Source: Hemileia vastatrix
Lineage: Eukaryota; Basidiomycota; Pucciniomycetes; Pucciniales; Zaghouaniaceae
Length of the DNA stretch: 64,000 bases
Direction of reading: 5' to 3'
Assembly: GCA_030280995.1 (NCBI GenBank)
Contig: JASXTE010000016.1
Location: 20,710,501-20,774,500, forward strand
Shown here piece by piece: positions 11,625 to 24,382 of this stretch. Under the pieces are notes generated by a model. That model was given only the letters and a program-made list of their open reading frames with translations, had not been told where the DNA came from and did not search any database. A program made the position numbers and the translations under genes. Numbering within the stretch: position 1 is the stretch's first letter; the number at the start of each line of letters is the position of its first letter.

Positions 11625-11665
11625 CACCACAGAAAAAATGGGGGGGTATTGCTAGCAATACCCCT
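11625..11665 (+). repeat. Left terminal inverted repeat of the giant element
   Basis: CACCACAG start, a G-run, then the self-complementary GGTATTGCTAGCAATACC. It pairs with 38765-38805. Confidence 0.92.
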
Positions 11666-13569
11666 TGCTTGAACTCCGTTGAGCCAAAAATCTATGCTTG
11701 AATTATGCACACATCATCACCATGTAGGAAATTGTTTGGCCTTACATTTAGTCAGAGATTTGTCACAAATTGAGCTCAAGATGAACCTACATTGATCACC
11801 GTTTGATCTTGTAAAATCCTAATTTGATCATCAGTTAAGCTCCCTTTGATCTCACTTTCATCTAACATAAGCTTTTGCATATCCAATATGTCAACTATTC
11901 ACTTTCAAAAAGATTCGTAATGAATTTCACATGGAATATTAGAAACGAAACCAGTAATTTTGAGTAAATGTCTCATCAAAATGATTAATCTACAACAAAA
12001 TACCATCAAAATTCAATCTGATTACTGAAAACTTTTGGTAAAATGACTAATAGATATTTAAATTGGAAAATAATATTCCATTTCTCAATTTCAGATTCAA
12101 AATATAAATCCTCGTTTGAAATGTGAATTTTGTAGATTCGTTGCCTTCCTATATTATGAGTAATATTTGAGGTATTTTACACCTTTGTAAATATGGTGTT
12201 GTGCTGCTAGAAATTATCTCTGTTTCAATTCAACTTTATTGAAGCTTGATTCCAGAATGATACATATTTTATAACTATTTTGAGAAAAAAGTCACTAGTA
12301 ATGAATTTAGCCTTTTATCTGTCCTTTATTAAACCTCACTTAATCCTACTTAAATCCAAATTGACCCACAAAAACCTTATTTGGGATATTTTTTAGCCCA
12401 GGATGATTCAAGATTGGAGCAAAATATTATTTTAAATATCCAATATGCCTATTGATTAAATTTCTTCAAGCTTACTTTAAATTCACATTAACATTAACTT
12501 TCACAGGAAATATTAAACACAAATCTTGAAAATATATTATTTAAAATCAAAATAAATATAATATAATATGCTTACAACAAAATTTTCTTTCTGGATTAAT
12601 TGAAACAAAAAATTGTTCATTTGTGAAAATAGAAAAAATACTATCCATCCTGAATTTAGAATTCATTTTTAAAAATTTAATGCCCCCTCACTTTCAAGTT
12701 TATCATGTATTTAGAAAATTATATTTTTAATAATTTTGTGAATAGTACACCTGAGATATAAACTTGGGGATATCAAAAACTAAAACATCAGCAAATTGAA
12801 ATGTTTTTTATTGTTATGAATGGAAATAATGATTGAAAAACACCATTAGAGCAAGTTTGATTTTGAATAATAGGCATACTTTCTCATGTAAATTTCAATA
12901 AAAATAATTTTTATTCTTACATAAGTTGCGGTGGATACATTTGAGCTCAAAAAGAATTAAAATTGACAAAATAAGACTTCTATAATTCATATTCAAAAAT
13001 GAAATCACCCTTCATTATCTACCTGTAAACTATTTTAAATTGAATAATTTCAAAGTCAGTATATACTGATGTTATTTTTTCTTCTAAAAAATTTATTATA
13101 TAGATTAATAGTCATAAACAGTTGACATAGATGTTAAATTTATATAAGCAATCTTTAATTCATAAAATGATAAAACTATCTTTTATGTAAAAAGTGATGA
13201 AGGAAAAAAATATTATTAAATTTTTGATGCACTATCAATAAAATTGAAGATAGAGCATATCAAAAGTTTAAACTTAATTTCAATTTTGATATCATCATTT
13301 TATTTTATTTTACTTGAGTAGAAAACAGATTTTAAATCTCAATATAATTTTAAATCCCATTAGTTTGTAGATTTCAACATTTGAAACTATGAAATAAATA
13401 TTTATGAAAGAATTTTACAATATTTGCCCTTCTAAAAACTCATAAATCCAACTTCAAATCTTCTAACCTTCACAAGTAACCACAATGCATTCTGAAAATA
13501 CTCTATATTTAAATAATTAAAGGTAAATAAAATTATGTTTTTATTCTTTATTTCAATTTTTGATAAATA

Positions 13570-13600
<31 letters not shown>

Positions 13601-15308
13601 ATTTCTTAAAAAGTCTAAGAGGGAACTTAATAGTGGTTTTGGCATTAGATATATAGATTCAACTTTCAAAAAAAATTTTTGGAATAAATAACAAAGACAA
13701 AAAGGATATATTTTGATGAAAGAATACTGATTTAGGTTCTCTTAAAATATTATTAACCATTTTTATGGAATATTAATCCATGGTTATCATTCTTTATGAT
13801 ATTATCATAGAATTTTTTCCTTTTTTAATATAATGATTTTCTATTGTGTGGTATGTAGGCTAAGATAAGTTTAAAAGATTTATTGAAGATATATATACCA
13901 GAAAAAGTATAATCTGTAGATTTATAACTATAACTTACTTTTCTGATGTTTTAAATCATTGATAAGTAGCTCATGCATTACACAAGTAAATAATTATAGT
14001 CTCTGGAAATAATTCCTTGTGAATTTCAAATTTTTTGTTATTCTTAAAATCATTACTCAAATAAACTAAAATTTCTTCAAATATTGATTGAAAGAAGGAG
14101 TTACAAAATCTTATTTTGTAGTTATAAAAGTTTGAGTTATTTTTCATATTATCAAGTATAATGAACATTTGTAAATTTTAACTTGAAAACTAGTGATCAT
14201 AGCAAAGTAATACTGGAAGAATCAGATAAAAAGGGTGGAATAAAGTCATAGCACAACAGGAAATGATACAAAATTGTTGATTTTTATCTCATAAAATTCA
14301 ACTTATTTTTAACATATTTTACCACCTTTAGATAATGTTTAGTGGATTTTAACATTATTATAACAAGAAAACTTAACAATGTTTTGATTTTTTTAACAAA
14401 AATAAATATTGTTAGATCATTTTTTTAAAAAATATGACTTATTTTTATGCTTTATCTACAATAGTTAGTAGTTTTTTTTGCAGAAATTACTTGTTTTGAT
14501 ATTCTATTTTTGAATTTTTTAAGAGACTTCATTGCATTAAAGTTTTGTAATAATTTTTCATTAAAGCATCATATTTTAAATCTAGAGAATTGGTTTTGAA
14601 ATAATATATATTTTCATGTTAATTGACTCATTATTTTTGGATTGATAAATTATGTTAAAATTGGGATTGCTTATTTCTAGTGAGTGTACATCATAGTTTG
14701 TTTTCAAATCAAAGATTAATAAATGGTGAAATTTGGTAAAATTCTAAATATCTTTTAAACCTTTTTGATTTAAATAATGTTTAATGTTATGTAATCATTC
14801 TATAAGTAGAACACAGTTAAAATCTGATAATGGTACATTGCTTTCAATTTCTAATACTAAAATTCTATTCTACTTGAAACAATGTAAACTAAAGCTTGGT
14901 ATCTCATAAGAAACTCACAATTTTCAAAAATCATATTTCCAAATTTTTAAACATGATACACATTAAAATATATTTTTAGAATAATTTCCTAATTAGTTTC
15001 AAATACTAGAAAATAATGACCTCAATTTATTTTAATACTTAAACCATTCTGATGAGTGAATTTCACAATCCTCTAAGTAACATATGGTTACCATTTATAC
15101 ACATATGCATGATTTCTCCTTTTGTTTAATTTTAGCTGAATCTAAAAAGTAAAATCACATGTTGAATATCATCTATAGATAAACTTCTTATATTAGAAGC
15201 TAATATTTCATATGAGAAATTTGTTATTGAGTTTGGGAAACATTAATAAGTGTTGGGTATTATAATTGAGCCATTTATTCAAGTAAATAAAAAAGGATGA
15301 CCTTCTAA

Positions 15309-15363
<55 letters not shown>

Positions 15364-17516
15364 AAAATTAATTATATAGTAGCATTTAACCATGTTTTTA
15401 TACTAATGTCATATAAAAAAAGGGATTGAACTAAAACTTTCAGTAAAGAAAATAAAAATAAGATAAGTTAATATTCTTGTTTATATTCTCATATTTTTGA
15501 AATGGTTTACTTAAGGGAGAAAATTATTTGGTTTTAGAGTACAAGAATTTCTAGATAAAAATCTTCACAATACAGTTTGACCCTCTCAAAAAGAAAATTC
15601 CTCAAATTTTACTATCACATTTTATATATTTGTTAAGTAATAGAAAATGGAGTTGTGTCTTTGACAATGAAGCTTTAGAAAATGAAATAAATGATTTAAA
15701 TTTATAATATAATTTTTGAAGCAATAAATCATGTATTCAAAAAAAATTATATATCTTACAATCAAGATAACAGTATTAATTAAGCAACTCTAACAACTTT
15801 GGAAAGAAAACAAGAAAAAAATAATTAGTAAAATGCATAAGTTATTTTTAGAATTTAAGGAAACTTAATAGCTCTACCTGTAAACTAGCCTTAAAGCAGG
15901 TTTGGATTTAACATGTGGAAATTCATACATAGTACCCTTCCATCATTAGAGCAGGATAAAATTTATGTAGTTTTATTTTTTTAATTTATAATAGTATTTT
16001 TATTTTTGGCTTTTTCATTAGTATAACTATATATTTTTTAACTTTTTTGTTTTTCATAACATAAGTTCAAAGCTGCACATCACTACTTCAAGATGAAACT
16101 CCATATAATGTAATCAATGAATGATATATTATAATGAATTTTACTAGAGACTTTTCAAAAATGGTGATTAAGAATACTTATTATAATTTTTTAAATTTTT
16201 ATTATTATTCTATCTCTTGAAAGGAGATGGCCATATCTCAATTTAATTAGTTTTTCCTCAGAAAAATTTATTCTTGATCTAAATAAAATTGTATCACTAT
16301 TAACTAGATGTTATTATACAATTTTAACAATTTTTTTATCTGAACATAGTTGAAAGTATGTATAAATTAAAGTGTTTCCACATAGTCTTACTATTATCCC
16401 ACCATTATTTTCACATTTAGATTTCATTATAACTGTAAAATAAGTTTTTCAATAATTTTAATAATACCTTAATATTTAATAATTTAGTTACATAGTAGAT
16501 TTTTTATCCTTTTTTTATATGAGGCTTATTATATAAACACTACTTTTAGATTTTATCCATTTTGATGTCTGATAATTTAAATTTTCATTTAACTACCCAA
16601 ATTATATCAAAAAAAATTCAAAAGTATATTTTTTTAATGTACTCTTTTTGATAAACTTATCATTTCTTATAGGTTATTCTTCAACTATTTATTGTAATTA
16701 ATTACCCACTCATTTATGGTCTGTTATTGTTGTTCATTACATACAGACAAAATAAGGATACTCTCATATTATATTGGAGTTTTAAATTAAAAAGTAAATA
16801 CTAGTGGCTGGTATTAAATATGAAGTTGTTATAACTAAGTTGAACATTAATTAATTATTAAATGGCATTTTATATTAAAAATTTTATTGAATGTATATAA
16901 AAATAACACTCAAGAAATATATATAAGATATATATATAACCATTGTATATCAAAAATGAAGTACTTATCAACATGGTCTTTTTAAATGATTTTCAAATTT
17001 ACTTAAAGAGACATTAATATTACCAATTCAAATTTTATATCAAATACAACAATATTATTATTTCATTTTTAATTATTTTACAAAAAATTTGAGTTTCAAA
17101 GTAATTTAATTCAGTATTTAATGAATGTTTTTGAAAAATATTTTTAAAAATAGAAATAACCCCTCACAAAAAAAAATATAATTTTTTTTACTTACAATTT
17201 GCACCATATTTCTACCCTTAAAATATTTGTATTCTTCTAACAAAAATATTTTTTAAATAAATTTAAAATTTTTTTCATTATTCAATTACAAAATGTCAAA
17301 TTTATAATTTATTTTACCTTACTAAAAAATTTAGTTGAAAATTTAATTTTGTATTTCCAAAAAATAAACTTAAATGTCAAAAATTAAAAAAACAAAATTA
17401 TAAATATAATTATGAGAAAGAGGTAGATTAAATTTATAATATTCATATAAAAAAAATTCATATATTTTATGGTGTTTGAATTTTAAATTTAATGTATTAA
17501 AAAATAATTATTAAAT
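11666..17516. other. About 5.8 kb of very AT-rich DNA without genes
   Basis: No supported reading frame on either strand; ORFs here are short and of low complexity. TA microsatellites lie at about 13568-13602 and 15317-15361. This is the left subterminal domain of the giant element. Its size and lack of genes are unusual, but I see no repeated motif in it. Confidence 0.7.
15317..15361. repeat. (TA)n microsatellite
   Basis: About 22 TA units, inside the gene-free left arm of the giant element. Confidence 0.95.
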
Positions 17517-18197
17517 AACCAAGCCAAATGAAATCGGCTTGGATTTTGGGTATCACTAGAACTTATTTTTTTTCTTATACTCACATTTTAATTTTTAATT
17601 TTTTTTTTTTTTTCTACATTTCTCATTTTTTTTTATGATTTTTAATGTTTTTAAGACCGAAGTTGCTTTCAAACAACTTTGGTCTAACGTTTCTCTCACT
17701 TTCCCACCAGATTGCACCTGGTAGGGAAAGTTGCTTCCATTTTAGAGACCAAAGTCCCTTGCAGGGAATTTGGTTTCTCTGTGTGCATTGCACAGCCAGA
17801 AAAAAACTGGCTGTGCAATGCACTGCATGCAGCACATGCAACACGCATCGCTGCTTCAAGTAATGCGCATTGCATGCAACGCGCGTTTCTGCTGCATGCA
17901 GCGCGCATTGAACATGCTGCACATATCTCATGCAGCTGACTTGATATCAGCTGCATGAAATATGGTAGCGATTGTGCAACGCGCGTTACTTGCAGCAGCA
18001 ACGCGCGTTGCACACTGCTTTGGCCACCTCCCAGGCTAGTAAATTAGCTGGGAGGGTGGCAAACATTACAGCAAGCAATCGAAGTCGCTTTTAGCAACTT
18101 TGATTGCTTGAAAGAGACACTTCCAGCCAGGGGAAACCTGGCTGGAAGTACTAAATTGCAATGTAAGGGACCCAAGCCAATTTCAAAGGCTTGGGTC
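17517..18197. repeat. Cluster of about ten consecutive hairpins (GC-rich island)
   Basis: Adjacent inverted repeats follow one another in an otherwise AT-rich arm: 17519-17542; 17654-17685; 17701-17728; 17744-17780; 17783-17823 (17 bp perfect stem, 7-A loop); an outer stem with TGCATGCAGC near 17824-17900; 17928-17958 (12 bp perfect); 17974-18013 (14 bp perfect); 18023-18060; 18074-18108; 18119-18149 (13 bp perfect, 5 nt loop); 18169-18197 (10 bp perfect). CGCG and TGCA words are frequent. Overlapping short ORFs on both strands here are artefacts of the symmetry. It lies about 1.1 kb upstream of the dioxygenase gene. Confidence 0.9.
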
Positions 18198-19285
18198 ATA
18201 AATTAAGGTTTCTAAAAAGCAGCAAGTATAAATCTGGCTGCAATAAAAAGTAAATTTTTTAAATAAAATACATAAAAAAATAAAAATTTGTTCAAATAAA
18301 ATATACAACACTCTTCAGCCAGTAAGAACCAGCCTTCCATTGTTACACATAGAAACAAAATCAAATGTTTCTTTCATCAACATTGGCCATGTTTCAATAT
18401 TTTGAACCAAGTAAGATCAGGAAAAAGGTCACGGCAAAAAAATTGCATAATTAAAAGTCTCCCAATTTAATATGGTGCGGAGGTTCATATTTTAGAAATA
18501 GGTGGTGCACATTATAGTTTCCTTTAAAAAAATTCAAAAATGAATTAATTTTGGCGCAATGTAAATTTAAATGTGATGAGTGTATGTTTTTTAGCTACAT
18601 GAAACATGGTAGCTATAATTATGTTGCGTCAATTTTTTTTAGATGTGAAATTCAGTGTTCCACAAATGTGCATCTGTACAACATGCAGCCAAGTAAATTC
18701 TAGCTGGAATTAGTATATGCATAGGAAAATATGATCATGCTGTGTACAGTGCCTTGGCAACATCATTCTTGGAATTTAGATGAAGTTTATCATATGATTT
18801 GGAGAGCTGCATTTTTTTGAAAATGTGATCAGTGAAAATTCATGATATATACATCTGTTTGCCACCCAATTTATTTTTCCTTTCTCTTTCTCACTTACCT
18901 TTTTCAAAAATTATCAATCATATTTTTGCTTTATCATTTTGAATTATTGGTACTATTTTCTTGACCTTATCTGATTACCGGTAAGCAAATTTTTCTTGCT
19001 ATTGCATTTCATATCATTTTGGTTTGTTACACTTTTTTACACTTTTGACAAGTTAATCTAATGATTCTAATTCTGAATTTATTTTTATGGTATCTTTTAC
19101 TGTACCCTTTCGATTCATTATAAAAAAATTCTTTTTCAGTTAACTTAAAGTTTTTTTATTTGTTTGTCAACTTACTTTTCTTTATTCCTTATCAAAAATG
19201 TTCAATTTATTTATCTAACCATTTATTTTTTAAAACAGTGATTATAAAATAAACTTTATAATTAATTTTTATCAATCAGCTACAA

Positions 19286-21195
19286 ATGGAAGAAGATTTT
19301 ATAGACATGTAAGTTCATGTTTTGCTTATCATTTTTCTATATTTCTTTAATACTTTCTCAACCATTATATTATTAATATGAAAAGTAAAACATCATCTCG
19401 TACTTGCTGAAAGCATACAGGATAATGTTTTGATTTTCATAATAATAATTAGATTGTTTGTACTTTACCTTTAATTTATTGATTTTTAAGTTGTTTCAAA
19501 GTCTCGTACTTGCTGAAAGCATACAGGACAATGCTACAATTTAAAAATTAATAATTTATTGAAGTATAACTTTCTAAGTCAATATATTGATCAGAGCAAG
19601 ATTTTTCATTTTATATATGTGGATATGATAATTCTGTAAATTTTTTAATATTACTAGTGTATTGGAGTTATACTTTCATTATATTATTAATATTAAGTGT
19701 AGAGCCAAATCTCGTACTTGCTGAATGCATACAGGATAAAGCTATACTCTTTATATGTATAATTTAATAAAGTATACCTTTGAAAAGCTTTCTTAATATT
19801 TGAAATAAAGAAAAAGTATATAAATTTACTAATATGTAGATATGCTAACTTTTGTATTTCTAATATTGAAGATATGATAAAGTTAAAGGTATCATTGACT
19901 GATAATTGAAATTATGTTACTATTTTCTAATTTTTGATTTTTTTCTATTTTAAATCAAAATTGAATTCTCTTAGGATTGAACCATCAATGAGTAACGATT
20001 TGAAAAAAAAACGGCCAGGGAAGAACTCTAACAATAGGTGGGCGAAAGACATTGCTACTGGAATGAAACTTGTAAACGCTCTTGGAATGGATACAAACGG
20101 GAAGAAGCCACATTTCTATGCATGATCTTATGCAAATAATATGACAGATTGCAATAATTATTACAATTTTTTTCCTGGATGTAGTATTTATAAACCAAAA
20201 GGTGTCTTAATACCTAATGTTCTTGTGCAGACTTTTGAAATTCATGAGCTCAAAGAACTAGATATGTTAGAAGCTACGGTGCGATGCATTAAGGATCTTT
20301 CTTACTGCGAACATGAAATTAAAAATAATGGTTATCATCAAAGAGCTGGTGGTTTTGGAAAAATGTTTGGTGGTGGCTTTATTTTAGATAGAAAGAAATC
20401 TTTACATATTCGTAAGTATCACTTTTTTTAATTTAAATACTGAATTTTTGAATGCTTTTCCTTGCAGATGAATACACTGATGATATTGTAAAAACAGATG
20501 AATATAAAAAACGAATGAAGAGGATTGCAATGTACTTTGAATATTTTTTTAAAAAAATATCATATGTAAAGTACAATGAGGCAACTAATCTTTGCGCAAA
20601 ACTTGGTATTCCTGGATTTTCAAAAGTTTCTAGTGAAGAAGAGGGTGTACTGTTTGCTAGTAATTTAACTTGGACATCTGGAGGGAATGGTAATGGGTTC
20701 TCTAATGAGGTTCATCTCGATAAGGATGCAAGTGAGTATACTTTAGGAATATTTTTTCCTAAAGATACTGAAAAAAACACCATTCATATGAAGTATGATA
20801 AGACCCAACCACGACAAATAGGTGGAGAACTTATGTTTCCCGAAATTCGAAGTAAAATCAACTTTGAAGCAACTAATGGAATAACAGTGACATTATGGCC
20901 TGCCAATCAACTAAGGCATTTCACCTCAAGATGTCATGAAATTCCTGGCTTCACTAGGATAGGTTCTTCTATTCAAATCAGCACTAGACTTTTTCATGCT
21001 ATAGAAAAGCTTAATGTTTTTGATATTGATATTTCAGAATACTTAGAAATTAAAAAAGAAAAATTTAGGTTAGAATATTTGATTAGTGCTTTGAGAGTTT
21101 TTTTGAAAAGAGATGACTTAATAGAGGAAGAAATAGAATCAGCAAAGTATTATTTATCTAATGTTAAGACAAATCTAAAAAATCTAGATATATAA
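19286..21195 (+). pseudogene. TET/JBP-like 2OG-Fe(II) dioxygenase carried by the giant element (one in-frame stop)
   Basis: Three exons (19286-19308, 19975-20411, 20468-21195) with consistent GT-AG phases would give about 395 residues. One TGA (20123-20125) interrupts exon 2; every other codon is open. The first intron is long (666 bp) and contains a thrice-repeated motif. The N-terminus is basic (DLKKKRPGKN). The catalytic double-stranded beta-helix is in exon 3: EVHLDKD supplies the HxD iron ligands, GGELMFPE is a conserved strand, and LWPANQLRHFTSR holds the distal His and a candidate 2-oxoglutarate-binding Arg. A charged helical tail follows. Characterised relatives oxidise 5-methylcytosine or thymine in DNA, and basidiomycete expansions of this family have been linked to DNA transposons. 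Substrate is not visible from sequence. A downstream start at 20141 could still give a protein containing the catalytic core. Confidence 0.75.
19395..19741. repeat. Three spaced copies of a 33 bp motif inside intron 1
   Basis: ATCTCGTACTTGCTGAAAGC and the following ATACAGGATAATG occur at 19395-19427, 19502-19533 and 19709-19741, with one to three differences. Surrounding DNA is only loosely alike (a shared ATATTATTAATAT before copies 1 and 3), so the motif is kept better than its surroundings. Confidence 0.85.
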
Positions 21196-21994
21196 ATATT
21201 AAAAATTTATATTGTATATACACAACTTAATGCAAATTTAAACATGATAAATACTGGGAGTAGCTGTAACATTTTCAGTTTTGATAATTATAGTATTATC
21301 TATTTTTTTTATTTGTGAAATAAAATAATTTTTTTTCATAATATTATAAGAAAATTTGATTTACTTTTGAGGAAATATATAAGTTGTGAAATCTTTAAAT
21401 GTCATTTTTATTAAATTGGTAGCAAAGGTTCTAAAATAAAAAAAACTATAATAAAGAATTTGAAATATATTAGCCATAAAAATGTGCTTTTAATGCTACC
21501 AAATTAACTGTATAGTATTTTAGGTCAAACAGGCTTATTAATAAAAAAGTTAATAATAAAGAGTTGAAGAAAGAATTTTGAATCAATAATAGATTAAATT
21601 GTATTTTTTTAAGAATGTACTCATTTAATTATTTAAATTGTTCTACTTCTGATTAAAAATGTTTCAATCAACGAAAATATTTGTAATAATTAATAGATTA
21701 TATAATATTAAAGGTAAAGTAACAAAACTAGAGCAGTTATCATATTTTTATATAAACAATAAAATATTTAAGAATTTAATACAAGTATTTGAAATCATAT
21801 AAGTAGATTTTAAAATCTTTGTTATTGCTGGACTTACAATAATTTTTTTTAATAATTAATTTAGAAAATCATGTCAAAGGTTACTTAATAAATTTCAAAG
21901 ATGGTCACATTTTTGACGTATTTGAAGGAAAATAACTTGAATTATACAAGATATATCATATAGACAGAACTTTATCTATTTACATGTTGGAATA
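21196..21994. other. AT-rich intergenic DNA, nothing recognised
   Basis: Lies between the 3' ends of the convergent dioxygenase gene and the minus-strand gene at 21995. No ORF or repeat supported. Confidence 0.6.
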
Positions 21995-22897
21995 TTAATT
22001 TATTGAAAGGCTATGTTTAGCAAAAAAAGGTGATACTGGCTGAATGGAGCTCCAGTGATTAAGAAAATCTGCAGAAATAGCCCTAGCAATTCCCGGAGGA
22101 CTTGGGGTATCAAATTTTAAAGGAAATGGATCACACTTGCCTATAAAAGGTTTTATTAATGTTAAAATATAGTTATTTAACTTTTTCCAAATTATTTCTT
22201 CCATCAAATGATTTTTTTTTTCATGTAAATTAAGAAACTTAACTTCTGATATTACCTCCAAGCAATCAGCTGCTGAAGCCAATCTATGATCTTGAGAGCT
22301 CAGAAATAAACCACGGACACCATCAATTATATAGAATGTGAAAGATTGATATCGGTGGTGGGAGTATTCAGAATTTATTTTGTTTAGTGCAGCCTTTTGT
22401 TTCTCTCTCATTATAGTCAGTTCAGTATTTTCGTTTTTCTCACTTGATTGTTGAGCTTCACTAGTCTTGCCACTTGATATTGTTGCAGCACAATATTTTG
22501 ATTTAAGAATGATAATTGACATAATTATATCAATGATAATATTGCTGATTTGAAGAAGAGTTGACATTGATATATCACGGGTTTGAAGTGCAGTGGGACC
22601 AACTTCTAAGCCATCAGAAATCGGACTCTTCAGATTTGAAAGGTGAGCTAGAAGCTGAAGACCACGTTCAATTGGACAATCTGAGTTAATGTTTTGATGT
22701 GATGGAAGCTGGCTGAATTCATGTGCGGTCAGATAAAGTGAAGATGATATAAGAGATACCCATGAAGAACGGCAGTGGTCACTTGGGATCATTAATCTCA
22801 TGAGCATTCGGATAAGATTGGATTCAGGGTGATCGGTTTTCTTTGTTGAGGAAAGAATTTCAGTATTTAAACCATCAGGATCACATAAATCTTCCAT
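21995..22897 (-). CDS. Unknown 300-residue protein of the giant element
   Basis: A single open frame from the ATG at 22897 to the TAA at 21995. It has no recognised domain. The protein is largely helical, with a hydrophobic stretch near residues 125-150 (ISNIIIDIIMSIIILKS) that could be a membrane segment, followed by a charged part (MREKQKAALNKI) and a Pro/Phe-rich tail. It lies just downstream of the multi-exon gene at 22985-24382 on the same strand. The final splice of that gene would lead toward this ORF, but no acceptor gives the right phase, and a TGA precedes the ATG in frame. It may be the last exon of that gene after a one-base change, or a separate gene. The absence of stops over 300 codons in AT-rich DNA supports real coding. 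Confidence 0.55.
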   Translation of the reverse strand: MEDLCDPDGLNTEILSSTKKTDHPESNLIRMLMRLMIPSDHCRSSWVSLISSSLYLTAHEFSQLPSHQNINSDCPIERGLQLLAHLSNLKSPISDGLEVGPTALQTRDISMSTLLQISNIIIDIIMSIIILKSKYCAATISSGKTSEAQQSSEKNENTELTIMREKQKAALNKINSEYSHHRYQSFTFYIIDGVRGLFLSSQDHRLASAADCLEVISEVKFLNLHEKKNHLMEEIIWKKLNNYILTLIKPFIGKCDPFPLKFDTPSPPGIARAISADFLNHWSSIQPVSPFFAKHSLSIN

Positions 22898-22984
22898 TCA
22901 ATCTCTAAAAAAATATTTGCTACAAAAGGAAAAAAAAAATAAGTAAAAGAACAAAAGTCAAGACTAAAAATTATGGTAACTTAC

Positions 22985-24382
22985 ATAACTCAGTAAGTTT
23001 TGAAAGCCAATCTTCTCCACAAGATTTTTCCCAATGAAAAGTAAACATTGGAATATTTGACATGGGTTCTTGGGAAGAAGTAGAAGAGCGTAATTTGAGG
23101 AGAGTAACAATTTCCAACCACGACCTGAGGACCTTTGCCGTGCTGATTCTACCTTTATAAAAATTATGAATTTTACAGAATTCCTCCTGCAAATCAGATT
23201 CTTTTAGAACTGAGGGTGAATAAGTTAGAGGTTTTTTCGATATCTTGATTGGAGTTGATTTCATTGGTAGAGAAGCTTTCAAAGAGGTCAAAGTAGGTAA
23301 TTTAGGAGGTGATGGGTATTGCTTCTTAGAAATGAAGGAATTTGGTGATGAGCTGTTTGAATCATCATCTTTATCAAACATATCAACATGTCTTGAAGAA
23401 GATTTTAAACTTTGCTTTTTTTGATGAACAAGCATAGCTTTATATTCTGACAGTTGATCATCGCTATTTTCATTGCTCTTTTCATAATCTTCATCAGGGA
23501 GAGGGCGTTTATGGATGGAACAATCTACAGCAGGTGAGTTTCTGGTACAAAATATCAAAAGAAAGATAAAAAGTACAATATGTAAGCAATAAAAGAGATA
23601 TATGATTGAATTTTAAAGATAAAAGAATAACAATAAAAAAAAAGGAAACAAGAATATACTCATTATCAAAACCTTTGCTTTTTTTTTGAGATTTATTATT
23701 TGATACATCAGAAAATTCATTAGCAGAAGCCGGTTTAATACGTCGAACAAAAGAGGAGCCTTGGGATAATCTCTTTTTCTTGGAGCGGATAACAGGTGTT
23801 TCTAGATTTTCCTTAGAAGTTGAAGCATGAGTTGAAGCTGATGGTTCATCTGTCTCATCATCATCCCTAATGACAATGACTTCATCAGGAGGAATCATAC
23901 CCTCCTCATAAGCTACAAATATATATGAAGAAAAAAAAATATTAATAATCTTGTCTACTAATTTAAAAGGAGACAAAAAAGGTGATGAACATACATTTTT
24001 CAAGGCTTTTCACATATTGGAGTAAGTCATTACAAGGGTTAGATAAATATGAAGGAGAAGGATTATTGTTAAGGATCTTGACAAGCTCTTCTGTTTTATC
24101 TCTAGCCAATTCAAGTAAATTGCGATACTGAACTCTTGTTATTTTCTGCCTCTCATTGCTAAGTACAGGAGGGTTAGGTGCCATGCCATGTGGCAGACAT
24201 GGTGCAAGCTCAAAAGCTTCAAAGCGAGTATCAATCAGAGAGTGGGATGAAACACATTTGGGTGCTGGAAAATCAAATTTTTGAAAAAAAAAGATATAGA
24301 ACATAAGTGAAATATATAAATTAAGAGAGAGGAACATGATATACATACAAAGTGGAGGTGTAGGATTTTGTATACTAGACAT
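22985..24382 (-). CDS. Unknown multi-exon gene of the giant element
   Basis: Four exons (24382-24349, 24264-23995, 23912-23660, 23541-22985) join with correct GT-AG phases, giving about 371 residues before a final intron (donor GTAAGT at 22984). The continuation is unclear. The N-terminus is Pro-rich, followed by a helical stretch (RVQYRNLLELARDKTEELVK). A long Ser/Lys/Asp-rich disordered middle has RSKKKR, a possible nuclear localisation signal. A folded C-terminal part (EEFCKIHNFYKGRISTAKVL) with Trp and Leu repeats follows. I do not recognise the family. The acidic IVIRDDDETDE segment resembles a SUMO-interacting motif; that is only a resemblance. No stop interrupts these exons, unlike the transposase nearby. 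A nuclear, DNA-linked role is a guess from composition and context. Confidence 0.6.

Noticed and set aside
17623..18013. Several overlapping Cys/His/Ala-rich ORFs on both strands
   Set aside because: They arise from the hairpin cluster, where both strands and several frames stay open because of symmetry and repeated TGCA/CGCG words.
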